DNA of 64,000 nucleotides. It comes from RPQJ01 sp963793005. Lineage in GTDB: Bacteria > Pseudomonadota > Gammaproteobacteria > Steroidobacterales > Steroidobacteraceae. Positions 29,032-37,251 of this stretch are shown piece by piece; positions within the stretch are counted from its first letter, which is position 1; each line of letters begins with the position of its first letter. Position numbers and translations under genes: made by a program. The DNA is taken from positions 1 through 64,000 of the forward strand of contig CAWBYP010000004.1 in the NCBI GenBank assembly GCA_963793005.1. Direction: 5' to 3'. The notes beneath the pieces are model-generated. The model did no database searches and was not told where the DNA came from. It worked only from the letters and a program-made list of their open reading frames with translations.

Positions 29032-30429
29032 CTACCGGGCGCCCTTGCCCCACAGCACCACTTCGACTGTCTGCACCAGGATGGCGAGGTCGAAGAGCAG
29101 GCTGCGGTTCTTGACGTAGTAGAGGTCGTACTGCAGCTTTTCGAGCGCATCCTTTTCGGTGGAGCCGTAGGGATAGCAGAGCTGCGCCCAGCCGGTGATG
29201 CCCGGCTTCACGGTGTGACGCTCGCGGTAATACGGGATCTTCTGCTCGAGGCGCTCGACGAACTCGGGCCGCTCGGGACGCGGGCCGACGAAGCTCATCT
29301 CGCCGCGCAGCACGTTCAGCAGCTGCGGCAGTTCGTCGATGCGGGTCTTGCGCATGACGCTGCCCACGTTCGTCACGCGCGGATCGTCCTTCACCGCCCA
29401 GATCGCCTCGCCCTGCTCCGCATCCACGGACATGCTGCGGAACTTGAGTACGTCGAACGACCGGCCGTACCGACCCACGCGCCGCTGCCGGTAGAGCACC
29501 GGCGCTCGCCAGCCGTCCTCAACGCGGATGGCCAGGACCGCGAGCAGCATGAACGGCAGCGCAACCAGCAGCAGCGCCGAGCTGGCCAGGATGTCGAAAC
29601 CGCGCTCCAGCGCGCGTTGCAGGGGCGAGGCGCGAAACCCGCTGCCGAAGATCAGCCAGCTTGGGCTCAGCACGTCGAGACGAACCTTGCCGGTCTCGCG
29701 TTCAAGGAACGTCGGGAGCTCGAGCACGTCGATGCCGGCAAGCCGGCATTCCAGGAACTCGTGCATCGGGAAATTTCGCCGGCGGTCGTCCATCGCGACG
29801 ACGATTTCGTCGACCTGGTTGTCGATCGACCAGCGGAACAGGTCGTCCGGGCGCTCGGTGAGCCGGTCGTCATCGGCCGTAACGTGGTCGCCTTCGGCCG
29901 CGACGAACGCGACGATCTGGAAGCCGCGCATGTCCGAGCGGCGGCGCAGCTCCAGCAGGCTGGCGGCGCGCTTGCCGGCGCCGTAGACCAGCACCCGCCG
30001 CTTGAACAGGTTCTCATCGACCACGCGCTCGAACAACAGGCGCACCACGGCCAGGGTCAGGGCGCCCAGGATCCCCATCAGGCCGAGAACCTCGCGCCCG
30101 ACTGCGATGTCTGGCAGGAAGTAGTACACGAGGGCCGAGAGCCCTACTGCGTTCAGGTCGGCCGCGAGGATTCGCACCATGACACCGGCCGTCGTGGCTC
30201 GCTGCCGGGTCGAATAGAGGCCGACCGCAAACAGCGATATGACGCCAAAGAACGAATACAGAAGCGCCGCCGGCAGCAGGTCCCCAAATGCGGTTGCGGC
30301 ACCCGCTGCCCCGCCGTCAAGGTACAAGGAAGCGGCCAGGTAGGCGGAAAACACCAACAGCGAAGCCTCGATCAGTGCCAGCAGCACGATCGGCAACTTC
30401 ACGTACATCCTGAAGAGTCGAATAGACAC
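29032..30429 (-). CDS. Initiating sugar transferase (TIGR03013-type, undecaprenyl-phosphate glycosyl-1-phosphate transferase)
   Basis: 465 residues from the GTG at 30429 (VSIRLFRMYVKLP), which follows a GAGGG ribosome site. Earlier in-frame codons lack family similarity. Several membrane segments and a nucleotide-binding-like middle (RRVLVYGAGKRAASLLELRR) precede the catalytic domain: RRVGRYGRSFDVLKFRSM, TRIDELPQLLNVLRGEMSFV, GPRPERPEFV and TVKPGITGWAQLCYPYG. It transfers the first sugar phosphate to undecaprenyl phosphate and so starts exopolysaccharide repeat-unit synthesis at the inner membrane. It is the first gene of the minus-strand XrtA block and is followed after 16 bases by prsK. Confidence 0.93.
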   Translation of the reverse strand: MSIRLFRMYVKLPIVLLALIEASLLVFSAYLAASLYLDGGAAGAATAFGDLLPAALLYSFFGVISLFAVGLYSTRQRATTAGVMVRILAADLNAVGLSALVYYFLPDIAVGREVLGLMGILGALTLAVVRLLFERVVDENLFKRRVLVYGAGKRAASLLELRRRSDMRGFQIVAFVAAEGDHVTADDDRLTERPDDLFRWSIDNQVDEIVVAMDDRRRNFPMHEFLECRLAGIDVLELPTFLERETGKVRLDVLSPSWLIFGSGFRASPLQRALERGFDILASSALLLVALPFMLLAVLAIRVEDGWRAPVLYRQRRVGRYGRSFDVLKFRSMSVDAEQGEAIWAVKDDPRVTNVGSVMRKTRIDELPQLLNVLRGEMSFVGPRPERPEFVERLEQKIPYYRERHTVKPGITGWAQLCYPYGSTEKDALEKLQYDLYYVKNRSLLFDLAILVQTVEVVLWGKGAR

Positions 30430-30699
30430 ACGGACCCTCAGCAGGCGCGGCAACGCGGCCCATTCATGAGGCCGCCCAAGGCTACTACCCACATTCCCTT
30501 GTTCCTTCTCATTTTTTCAGGAACGGCGAACACTTGCGAGTGCCACGGGCAATCACAGGCGAAAATGACTCTAGACGCGGGCAGACCTGAAACCTGTGAC
30601 GCAGGTCTCAATCCTGGCAGCGGCCAGGCCCAAACCCGGATCCGCGCGCCCGGGTTTGACTTCCGGGGGGGCCGTCCCCCACAATTCGCGCCCTTTCGT

Positions 30700-30775
30700 G
30701 GGGCCATAGCTCAGCTGGGAGAGCGCCTGCATGGCATGCAGGAGGTCGACGGTTCGATCCCGTCTGGCTCCACCA
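30700..30775 (+). tRNA. tRNA-Ala (anticodon GGC)
   Basis: A 76-base cloverleaf with acceptor GGGGCCA/TGGCTCC, D arm GCTC/GAGC, anticodon stem CCTGC/GCAGG with loop ATGGCAT, T arm GACGG-TTCGATC-CCGTC and encoded CCA. It is followed by tRNA-Glu after 23 bases. Confidence 0.97.
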
Positions 30776-30798
30776 CGTTTTTGGCCTGTTTCGTCCGC

Positions 30799-30874
30799 GT
30801 CCCCATCGTCTAGAGGCCTAGGACACAACCCTTTCACGGTTGCGACCGGGGTTCGAATCCCCGTGGGGACGCCA
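30799..30874 (+). tRNA. tRNA-Glu (anticodon TTC)
   Basis: A 76-base cloverleaf with acceptor GTCCCCA/TGGGGAC, anticodon stem CAACC/GGTTG with loop CTTTCAC, T arm CGGGG-TTCGAAT-CCCCG, discriminator G and encoded CCA. The cognate synthetase gene gltX is 3.7 kb away. Confidence 0.97.
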
Positions 30875-30881
30875 ATTCATG

Positions 30882-30967
30882 AATTCGGTGCCTGGCACCG
30901 AATTATGTAAAGCAGGAAGTTGGGGACATTCTCCTTTTCCGCGAGCGGGGAAAAGGAGAATGTCCCC
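30882..30967. repeat. Two palindromes side by side: GGTGCCTGGCACC core and GGGGACATTCTCC hairpin
   Basis: AATTCGGTGCCTGGCACCGAATT is a perfect 23-base palindrome (30882-30904). It is followed by 19-base arms GGGGACATTCTCCTTTTCC (30922-30940) and complement (30949-30967). Here the two cores are adjacent rather than nested. The locus lies directly behind tRNA-Glu and before the plus-strand synthase gene. Confidence 0.95.
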
Positions 30968-31046
30968 TTCCCGTTCCCGCCCGACTATTAGCGAAAGCGT
31001 GAACCGGTCGCGCATCTGCCGGGAGCCAAAATCCTAGGCTGCGCGC

Positions 31047-32499
31047 ATGTTAAACATAAGCGCCGAGCAGCACGCCGAGACCGTGGAGCGTTCGCTGCCT
31101 ACGCCGGCGGAAGATGAGCGCGGCGCAGCGACACTGCCTCCATCGGAGACCGATCCGTCGACGAGCAGCCGCGGACCACCACGCGCAGCGAGCGAGCGCA
31201 GGTTCTACGTTTCCATCCGAGCGAAATTCGCGATCGCGCTGCTCTCGAGCTTTGCGTGGACCGCGCTCTCGATCTACCTGTCGCTGCCGTGGATGCACGA
31301 CCTCGCCCGCCTCGCCGGCTGGCCACTGGCGGTGTTCATCGTTGGCGGCATAGCGATCCTGCCGGGCATGATGAATGCCTTCCTGGTCGTGGGCCTGCTG
31401 TTCGATCGTCGTCCCGAGCGCAAGACGCTGATCGCCTACCCGGGCGTCACGATCCTGGTCGCCGCATACAACGAGCAGGCGTCGATCGCCGACACCATCC
31501 GTTCACTCGACGCGCAGCACTACCCTGGCGAGTTCGAGGTACTGGTGATCGACGACGGGTCCAGCGACGCTACCGCAGCGATCGTCGAAGCCAATCCCCG
31601 GCCGTGGCTGCAGCTGCTGCGCCAGCCGCGCAACATGGGCAAGTCGGCGGCGCTGAACCGCGGCCTGGCGCAGGCGAAACACGACTACATCATCAGCCTC
31701 GACGCAGACTCGTTCCTGTACAAGGACGCGCTGCGTCGCCTCGTGGAGCGCTACTTCAGCGATCCGGCGCAGACGCGTGCCGTCGCCGGCACGATGCTGG
31801 TGCGCAACTCGCGCAAGAACTGGGTGACGCGCACTCAGGAGTGGGACTACTTCCACGGCATCTCCGCCATCAAGCGCGTGCAGTCCCTGTTCCAGGGCAC
31901 CATGGTCGCCCAGGGAGCGTTCTCGATCTACGACCGCGAGGCACTGCAGGCTATCGGTGGCTGGCAGGACTGCGTCGGCGAGGACATCGTGCTGACCTGG
32001 GCCTTGCTGGAGCGAGGCTGGCGCGTGGGTCACGCGGAGGACGCCTGCTGCTTCACCAACGTGCCCGACAACCTGCGGCAGTTCGTCCGCCAGCGACAGC
32101 GCTGGAGCCGCGGCATGATGGAGGCATTCCGGCAACACCCGCGCGTGTTGACAGCCCGGCGCATGTCGACGCTGTTCGTGTGGTGGAACGTCTTCTTCCC
32201 CTGGCTCGACCTGGCCTACACGCTGTTCTTCATCCCCGGCATCGTGCTGGCGTTGTTCGGCATCTTCTGGATCGCGGGCCCGCTGACGCTGGCGCTGCTG
32301 CCGATGGCGTTGGTGATGAACTATCGTCATGTACCGCATCGGGCGGCGCATGTTCGACTCGCAGGGGCTGCGCGTGCGCAGCAATACCGCGGGTTTCCTT
32401 CTTTACGCGTTTGCCTACAGCCTGGTCCTGCAGCCGGCGAGCGTGGCAGGCCACTTCTCCGAGCTGCTGGGACTGCGCAAGACCTGGGGCTCGAAGTGA
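31047..32499 (+). CDS. Processive family 2 glycosyltransferase (PgaC/NodC-like polysaccharide synthase), one frame break
   Basis: About 483 codons. The N-terminal region has two membrane segments (AIALLSSFAWTALSIYLSLP, FIVGGIAILPGMMNAFLVVG). The catalytic domain shows VTILVAAYNEQASIADTIRS, VIDDGSSDATAAIVE, the DxD in YIISLDADSFLYKDA, ED in VGEDIVLTWALLERG and the processive QxxRW motif in RQRQRWSRGMMEAF. C-terminal membrane segments follow. The frame breaks near 32328 and continues MYRIGRRMFDSQGLRV to KTWGSK. It could make poly-N-acetylglucosamine or another beta-linked polymer, separate from the Wzy-type XrtA pathway. It is oriented opposite to the XrtA block and paired with an outer-membrane protein. 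Confidence 0.88.
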
Positions 32500-32548
32500 G
32501 CTCGCGCATGCATGCGGCCGATGGCCGGTGCGCTGCCGCCGGGGCCCG

Positions 32549-33501
32549 ATGGCTGCGCTGGCGGCCCTGGCATTCATGCTGGCGCCGTGGCTGCCGAGCG
32601 CGGCGGGCGCCGCCGAGGCACCGGGCGACGACCGCATGGGCATGCTGGCGCGTGTCGGATACGAGAGCGATGCGGACAACTTCGATGGCCTGCTGGCGCG
32701 CGCCGGCGCGCTCTGGGGCTACCAGTCCTACCTCGAGTACGCCGGGTTCGCGCTCCAGGATACGCACTATTCACAGGACGGCTGGAGCAAGGACGTGCCT
32801 GCCGCGATCGGCATCTACCGCAAGCAGGACCGCGCGACGCTGAGTGGCGTGAACGCGGAGTTCGGGGTGGCGGATGTCGCCGGCCATGCGCGACCCGGTG
32901 GGTGACATCACCTGGTCCTATGCGTCCGCGCGCATCGACCGGCGTCGAGTTGATCGCGGCCGGCGACGTGGTCGGCACCAAGGAGGCCATCGAACGCGGC
33001 ATCACCTACGGGCTCGTCGCCGGCAGTGTTGAGCAGCAGTTCGGCTCGCGGTTGACCGGCATCGCGCTCGTCGGCTGGCAGCCGTTCACCGACGGCAACT
33101 CGCGTAGCCTGGTCCGGGCGCGGATGATCTGGTCGCTGCTGCCCGAGGACGGCCTGTCGTTCCAGGCGCGCTGGCGCCAGTACGCCAGCAGCAAGAGCGA
33201 CGTGGACGGCGCGTACTTCAACCCGGAGCACTACAAGAACTGGGATGCGGGGCTGTCATTGCGCCGCAACGTCGGCCACGGCTGGACCGTGTACGGCCTT
33301 GCCGGAGGTGGCCAGGAGCGCGTCGACAATCAATCGTGGCAGGGGACCGCCATCGCTGAACTGCGTGCCGAGGGCCCGGTCGCCGGCGACAAGCACTTAG
33401 CGATCAGCATTTCGTACAACCGCTCCGCCGGGTTCTCCAATGCTCCCGACTACTGGTATGCGGCTGCCAATGTCAGCCTGGTAGTACCATTCGGGCGTTG
33501 A
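32549..33501 (+). CDS. Putative outer-membrane beta-barrel protein paired with the synthase, frame-broken
   Basis: About 316 codons. A signal-like start (MAALAALAFMLAPWLPSAAG) is followed by antiparallel beta-strand pattern: MGMLARVGYESDADNFDGLL, YQSYLEYAGFALQDTHYSQD, ITWSYASARID, QQFGSRLTGIALVGWQPFTD and a C-terminal strand ending VSLVVPFGR. Breaks lie near 32882 and 32940. It resembles YaiO-like outer-membrane proteins in layout, but I do not recognise the family with certainty. It starts 49 bases after the synthase stop on the same strand, so an export-pore role for that polymer is a reasonable inference. A terminator follows. Confidence 0.6.
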
Positions 33502-33550
33502 TCGGGACTGGCCTCGCCCGCGTCGTTTCACGCCCGGATACTCAAAGCAA

Positions 33551-33577
33551 AAAGCCCGTCACGAGACGGGCTTTCTT
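33551..33577. terminator. Bidirectional rho-independent terminator between convergent genes
   Basis: AAAGCCCGTC-ACGA-GACGGGCTTTCTT forms a strong GC-rich hairpin with a T-rich tail on the plus strand and a run of T on the minus strand (GGGCTTTTTGCTTTG). It separates the outer-membrane protein gene (plus) from the PEP-CTERM gene (minus). Confidence 0.9.
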
Positions 33578-33596
33578 GCCTTGCTGAGCGTGTCGC

Positions 33597-34181
33597 TCAG
33601 GCTTTACGTCGGCGGCTCGCTCCCAGGCCCATCAGGCTCAGGCCCAGCAGCGCGAGCGTGCCGGGCTCGGGCACCTGGTTCGAATCCTCGGTCACTGCAA
33701 GCGGGCCAATCGTCTGGGTCGAGGGACCTAGTTCGCCAGTACTCGTTGCGCCCAGCGCATACACCTGGCTCGTGACTGGAGTAGTGCCGATCAGCGCGCT
33801 GATCTCGGCGTTGCTCACGACGACAGCCGGCTGCGACTCCTCGGTCGCTGGCTTATTCGCTACGCTGACACACGAAGCGTTGTACTTGTTAAGTGCCTTC
33901 ACGCTGCGGGCGGCCTTGCGCGACCACTTGGCGCACCGTTTTGCCATCCTGGCAGCGGCTTTGGCTTCCTGGCGAGCAGCCTTACTGGCCTGCGTCGAGT
34001 TGCTGGACGCCCCACTCTTGGCGGAAAAGTCGTAGTGTCCGAGGACGACCGAGGTCGTTGCCGGGCTGGACTTGTCCGTTGTTACGGTTGTCGCGTGAAC
34101 AGGGCCAGCAGCAAGCGCTATCAAGAGCCCCACCGGGAGCGCGGCCGTGATCAACTTGCCGATATGTTTCGAAGGAGCCAT
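33597..34181 (-). CDS. PEP-CTERM sorting-signal protein (exosortase substrate)
   Basis: 194 residues. It starts MAPSKHIGKLITAALPVGLL with a signal peptide cleaved after GPVHA. The mature part has a strongly basic Ala/Lys/Arg-rich helix (about residues 60-95, for example QASKAARQEAKAAARMAKRC), two cysteines (KRCAKW, NASCVSV), and a Ser/Thr-rich part. The end VPEPGTLALLGLSLMGLGAS-RRRKA is a complete PEP-CTERM signal: PEP motif, membrane segment and basic tail. The start at 34181 is preferred over the in-frame ATG at 34229 because that one lies inside the sigma-54 promoter. It should be processed by XrtA and exported with the exopolysaccharide. The mature domain matches no family I know. Confidence 0.93.
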   Translation of the reverse strand: MAPSKHIGKLITAALPVGLLIALAAGPVHATTVTTDKSSPATTSVVLGHYDFSAKSGASSNSTQASKAARQEAKAAARMAKRCAKWSRKAARSVKALNKYNASCVSVANKPATEESQPAVVVSNAEISALIGTTPVTSQVYALGATSTGELGPSTQTIGPLAVTEDSNQVPEPGTLALLGLSLMGLGASRRRKA

Positions 34182-34228
34182 GGAAGACGTGCCTTTTCTG
34201 GGAGACGATTCTCTGCTCCTGTAATACA

Positions 34229-34244
34229 TGCACGTATCGTGCCG
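34229..34244 (-). promoter_or_regulatory. Sigma-54 (-24/-12) promoter of the PEP-CTERM gene
   Basis: On the minus strand the sequence is CGGCACGATACGTGCA, against the consensus TGGCACG-N4-TTGCW. GG (34243-34242) and GC (34231-34230) have the required 10-base spacing, and only two positions differ. Transcription would start near 34218, giving a leader of about 37 bases. PrsR, encoded in the window, is a sigma-54 activator. Confidence 0.75.
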
Positions 34245-34249
34245 CGGAA

Positions 34250-34532
34250 ATAAATACAATAAAAACAATATGATACGCGGACCACTCAGGATCTTGTTTT
34301 CGCACCGCAAAATCCACCGACAGCCAATCTAGCGACTTCGGGGTTGAGAATTGAAGCTGATGTCGTTTATCGGCCCGCCGCACTAGGCTTTACGCCAAAA
34401 AGGGCGCCTAAGTTCCTGATTGATAATTGTTACCAGTTCGCGCGGACTGCATAGAATTCCGACGCCCGGCGCCTTGCGCCTGACCCGAGCCGGCGCTCGC
34501 CCGGCCGTCTCCGGCCAGGAAGAACCACGGGG
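34250..34532. other. Spacer upstream of the PEP-CTERM gene; no gene seen
   Basis: About 280 bases between the sigma-54 promoter and the gltX stop. I see no coding sequence, tRNA or strong hairpin. It would contain the PrsR upstream activator sites if these exist, but I cannot identify an inverted repeat that I trust. Confidence 0.5.
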
Positions 34533-35927
34533 TCAGTGCGCGTGAGCAATCCCGCGCGCTAGACGGGCGAGCGTCGTGCCCTGCCCAAGGATCTCGAGCG
34601 TGACGTCGATCGGTGGTGACACCGTGCCACCGCACACGGCGACGCGGATCGGTTGCGCGACCTTGCCGAGGCCCACACCCTTCTCTGCCGCCACGGCCAT
34701 GATTGCGGTATGGATGGCGGGTGCCCGCCACTCCGGCAGTTCGGCCAGCTTCTCGCTGATGGCGGCAAGGATCGGCGCGGTCTCGGCGGTGAGATTCTTC
34801 GCCGCGGCTTTCTCGTCGTAGGAGGTCACGTCGCTGAAGAAGAACCGGCTGTTCTCGGCCATTTCCTTCAGCGTCTTCGCCCGTTCCTGCTGGGCCTTCG
34901 CGACTGCGGCGACCCGGTCCATGTCGTCGACCTTGAGACCAAGCGCCTCGAGCTGCGGCTTCAGGTACTTCGCGAGGTGCTCCGGTGTCGAACGCAGCAT
35001 GTGCTGCTGGTTGGTCCAGAGCATCTTGTCGAGGTTCAAAGCCGAGGCGGACTTGTTCACGTCCGCGATGTCGAAGAGCTGCTTCATCTCATCGATGGAG
35101 AAGATCTCCTGGTCGCCATGCGACCAGCCGAGCCGGCCGAGGTAGTTGAGCAGGCCCTCGGGCAGGAAGCCGTCGTCACGATACTGCAGCACGCTCACGG
35201 CGCCGTGGCGCTTCGAGAGCTTGGCGCCGTCGGGCCCGAGGATCATCGGCACGTGCGCGTAGATCGGCGGCTCGGCACCCATCGCGCGGATCATGTTGAT
35301 CTGGCGTGGCGTGTTGTTGATGTGGTCGTCGCCACGGATCACGTGCGTGATGCGCATGTCGTAGTCGTCCACCATCACGCAGAAGTTGTAGGTCGGCGTG
35401 CCATCGGAGCGCGCGATGACCAGGTCGTCGAGTTCGGCGCTGTCGAAGGTGATCGGGCCGTGCACGATGTCGTTGACCACCACCTGGCCTTCATCCGGAT
35501 TGCGGAACCGAACTACGGGGTTCACTCCGGGCACCGGCGCGGTGCGGTGACGGCAGCGGCCGTCGTAGCGCGGCTTTTCCTTGCGAGCCATCTGCCCGGC
35601 GCGCATCTCGTCGAGTTCTTCCTTGCTGCAGTAGCAGTGGTAGGCCTTGCCTTCGTCCAGGAACTGGCCGATGACTTCCTTGTACCGGTCCATGCGCTCG
35701 GTCTGGTAGAACGGGCCTTCGTCGTGGTCGAGCCCGAGCCACTTCATGCCGTCGAGGATTGCCTGCAACGCCTCGGGCGTCGAACGCTCGCGGTCGGTGT
35801 CCTCGATACGCAGGACGAAGCTGCCGCCCATCCGGCGCGCGTACAGCCAGCAGAAGAGCGCCGTGCGCACGCCGCCGATGTGCAGCATGCCGGTGGGGCT
35901 GGGGGCGAAGCGGGTACGGACGGTCAT
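34533..35927 (-). CDS. gltX: Glutamyl-tRNA synthetase
   Basis: 464 residues, frame intact, the usual length. Class I synthetase signatures: RFAPSPTGMLHIGGVRTALF (HIGH as HIGG) and GAKLSKRHGAVSV (KMSKS as KLSKR). A zinc-binding-like CYCSKEELDEMRAGQ insertion and a helical anticodon-binding domain follow. It charges tRNA-Glu with glutamate in the cytoplasm. It stands alone here. tRNA-Glu is encoded 3.7 kb to the left. Confidence 0.98.
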   Translation of the reverse strand: MTVRTRFAPSPTGMLHIGGVRTALFCWLYARRMGGSFVLRIEDTDRERSTPEALQAILDGMKWLGLDHDEGPFYQTERMDRYKEVIGQFLDEGKAYHCYCSKEELDEMRAGQMARKEKPRYDGRCRHRTAPVPGVNPVVRFRNPDEGQVVVNDIVHGPITFDSAELDDLVIARSDGTPTYNFCVMVDDYDMRITHVIRGDDHINNTPRQINMIRAMGAEPPIYAHVPMILGPDGAKLSKRHGAVSVLQYRDDGFLPEGLLNYLGRLGWSHGDQEIFSIDEMKQLFDIADVNKSASALNLDKMLWTNQQHMLRSTPEHLAKYLKPQLEALGLKVDDMDRVAAVAKAQQERAKTLKEMAENSRFFFSDVTSYDEKAAAKNLTAETAPILAAISEKLAELPEWRAPAIHTAIMAVAAEKGVGLGKVAQPIRVAVCGGTVSPPIDVTLEILGQGTTLARLARGIAHAH

Positions 35928-35981
35928 GGGCCAGCCCTGCGGGGAGCGGAAAAGGGCGCGGATTCTATCAGGCTGACGAGG

Positions 35982-36312
35982 TTACCGACTCTGTCGCCAG
36001 ATACGCAGTGGCGCGCGCTCGGCAACGCGGTCGAAATCCAGGTCTGTCGTAAGCAACTCGAGGTCGTGCCTGAGGCAGAGCTGGGCCAATAGCGCGTCGA
36101 TCGTGCCGTTCAGCACCGTGTAGTGACCCGGCCGGCGCCTCATCGTGCAGACCTGGCCCCGCCCGGCGGCATTCGTTGCGCAACTCACGCCGACGTGGTC
36201 CGCGATCGGGAACCACGAGCGGCAGCGACGAAAACCGAGAGACGATCTGGTCGCGCGCCTTTGGCCCCGCAAACCCCTGCAGGAGCTCCTGCGTTACCGG
36301 GATATAGGCCCG
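35982..36312 (-). pseudogene. vapC-like PIN-domain remnant lacking its 5' third
   Basis: Two frames give a PIN-domain toxin without its N-terminus: YIPVTQELLQGFAGPKARDQ and FSSLPLVVPDR, then after a break near 36215 NGTIDALLAQLCLRHDLELL and TTDLDFDRVAERAPLRIWRQ. GTIDALLAQL and LLTTDLDF hold the later acidic active-site residues. The first acidic strand (about 40 residues) is missing. Immediately upstream, IS481-type transposase sequence begins on the other strand at about 36315, so the element appears to have cut the gene. A break and poor similarity around 36130-36210 add to decay. No antitoxin remnant is visible. Confidence 0.75.
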
Positions 36313-36314
36313 AG

Positions 36315-36960
36315 GGAATGACCGATCGCAGTCGACGCCTCTACCGAGGCCACCAGCTGCCCTTCCAGAGCGAGCCCGGATCGTGCAACTGAAGAAGGAG
36401 CACCGAGCTGGGGCGTCCCAAGATCCGCGAGAAGCTTCGGCGCCTGGACCTCGGCGTCCAAACGCCCGCCATCCGCACCGACAACGGTATCCCCTTCTCC
36501 TGCTCACGCGCCCTGTTCGGCTTGAGCCGGCTCTCGGTCTGGTGGCTGCGCCTCGGCATCGACATCGAGCGCATCCAGCCCGGTCACCCGCAACAAAACG
36601 GCCGCCATGAGCGCATGCACCTCACGCTGAAGAAGGAGGCCACCAAGCCGGCGGCCCGCAACCTCCTCCAGCAGCAGGCCCGCTTCGATACCTTTATCGA
36701 CGGCTACAACCGCGAGCGGCCGACCAGGCGCTCGGCATGCACTACCCGGCGGAGCTCTATGCTCCCTCAGCGCGCGCCTACCGCGGCCTCGAGGACCTCG
36801 AGTATCCGTTCCATGACGCACATGTCACCTGCGTGACACGGTGTGGCCTCTTCTCGGCCACGAAGTCAACTTGAGTGCCGTGTCGATGAGCCTAGAAGGT
36901 CGACGTAAAGCAAGTTAGCGACCAGGTCTGCTGGTCACCTCCAGCACATACGATTCACAC
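36315..36960 (+). mobile_element. Remnant of an IS481-family transposase with internal deletion
   Basis: The 5' part reads TDRSRRLYRGHQLPFQSE with the IVQLKKEH helix of the N-terminal DNA-binding region. It jumps within about 30 codons to the second half of the DDE domain: AIRTDNGIPFSCSRALFGLS, then IERIQPGHPQQNGRHERMHL, TLKKEATKPAARNLLQQQ, ARFDTFIDGYNRERP and, in another frame, HQALGMHYPAELYAPSARAY. The first catalytic Asp region (roughly 80 residues) is deleted, and frames change near 36420 and 36725, so it cannot be active. The C-terminal tail fades near 36960. It disrupts the vapC-like gene on its left. Confidence 0.82.
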
Positions 36961-37028
36961 TTGTCCGGTGGCGCAAGAGCGCCACTCGATCGAAGTTGCG
37001 AACCGTCGCCTTGAGTGTTGCGCAGGGT

Positions 37029-37066
37029 GTGTCCGGAATGGACCACCCATGTGTCCGGAATGGACC
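37029..37066. repeat. Two direct copies of GTGTCCGGAATGGACC beside tRNA-Val
   Basis: GTGTCCGGAATGGACC occurs at 37029-37044 and again at 37051-37066, with ACCCAT between. Each contains GTCC...GGAC short arms. It lies between the IS481 remnant and the tRNA-Val 3' end and may be the scar of an element end. I cannot assign it to a named element. Confidence 0.7.
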
Positions 37067-37074
37067 GGTCGAAG

Positions 37075-37149
37075 TGGTGGGCGGTAGTGGGATCGAACCA
37101 CTGACCCCTGCCGTGTGAAAGCAGTGCTCTACCGCTGAGCTAACCGCCC
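37075..37149 (-). tRNA. tRNA-Val (anticodon CAC)
   Basis: A 75-base cloverleaf on the minus strand with acceptor GGGCGGT/ACCGCCC, D arm GCTC/GAGC, anticodon stem CTGCT/GGCAG with loop TTCACAC, T arm AGTGG-TTCGATC-CCACT, discriminator A and encoded CCA. Its 5' end abuts the truncated glycosyltransferase. Confidence 0.95.
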
Positions 37150-37203
37150 ATCCAAGGGGCGCGTAGTTTAGGGGGGCGCCCCGGACCGGTCAACGAACAG
37201 AAA

Positions 37204-37250
37204 ATAGGTGCCAGGCACCGAATTTCCGAAATTCGGTGCCTGGCACCTAT
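37204..37250. repeat. 47-bp perfect palindrome holding two GGTGCCTGGCACC cores
   Basis: ATAGGTGCCAGGCACCGAAT-TTC (37204-37226) is followed by a single C and its exact complement (37228-37250). Each arm contains one copy of the inner core. It sits exactly where the glycosyltransferase at 37.3-37.9 kb loses similarity to its family. Confidence 0.97.
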
Positions 37251-37251
37251 C

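Noticed and set aside
30430..30699. A regulatory RNA in the spacer between the sugar transferase and tRNA-Ala
   Set aside because: I saw only short GC-rich repeats (CCCGGG, GGGGGG) without a conserved fold.
34320..34420. A GGCGTAAAGCC stretch upstream of the PEP-CTERM gene that resembles part of a GEMM riboswitch
   Set aside because: The GGGCAAACC strand, GNRA-capped stem and distal GGGGTT strand are missing, so only a short chance match remains.
37205..37250. TGGCACC in the palindromes as sigma-54 promoter elements
   Set aside because: The -12 GC is not at the required spacing in any of the repeat copies I inspected.
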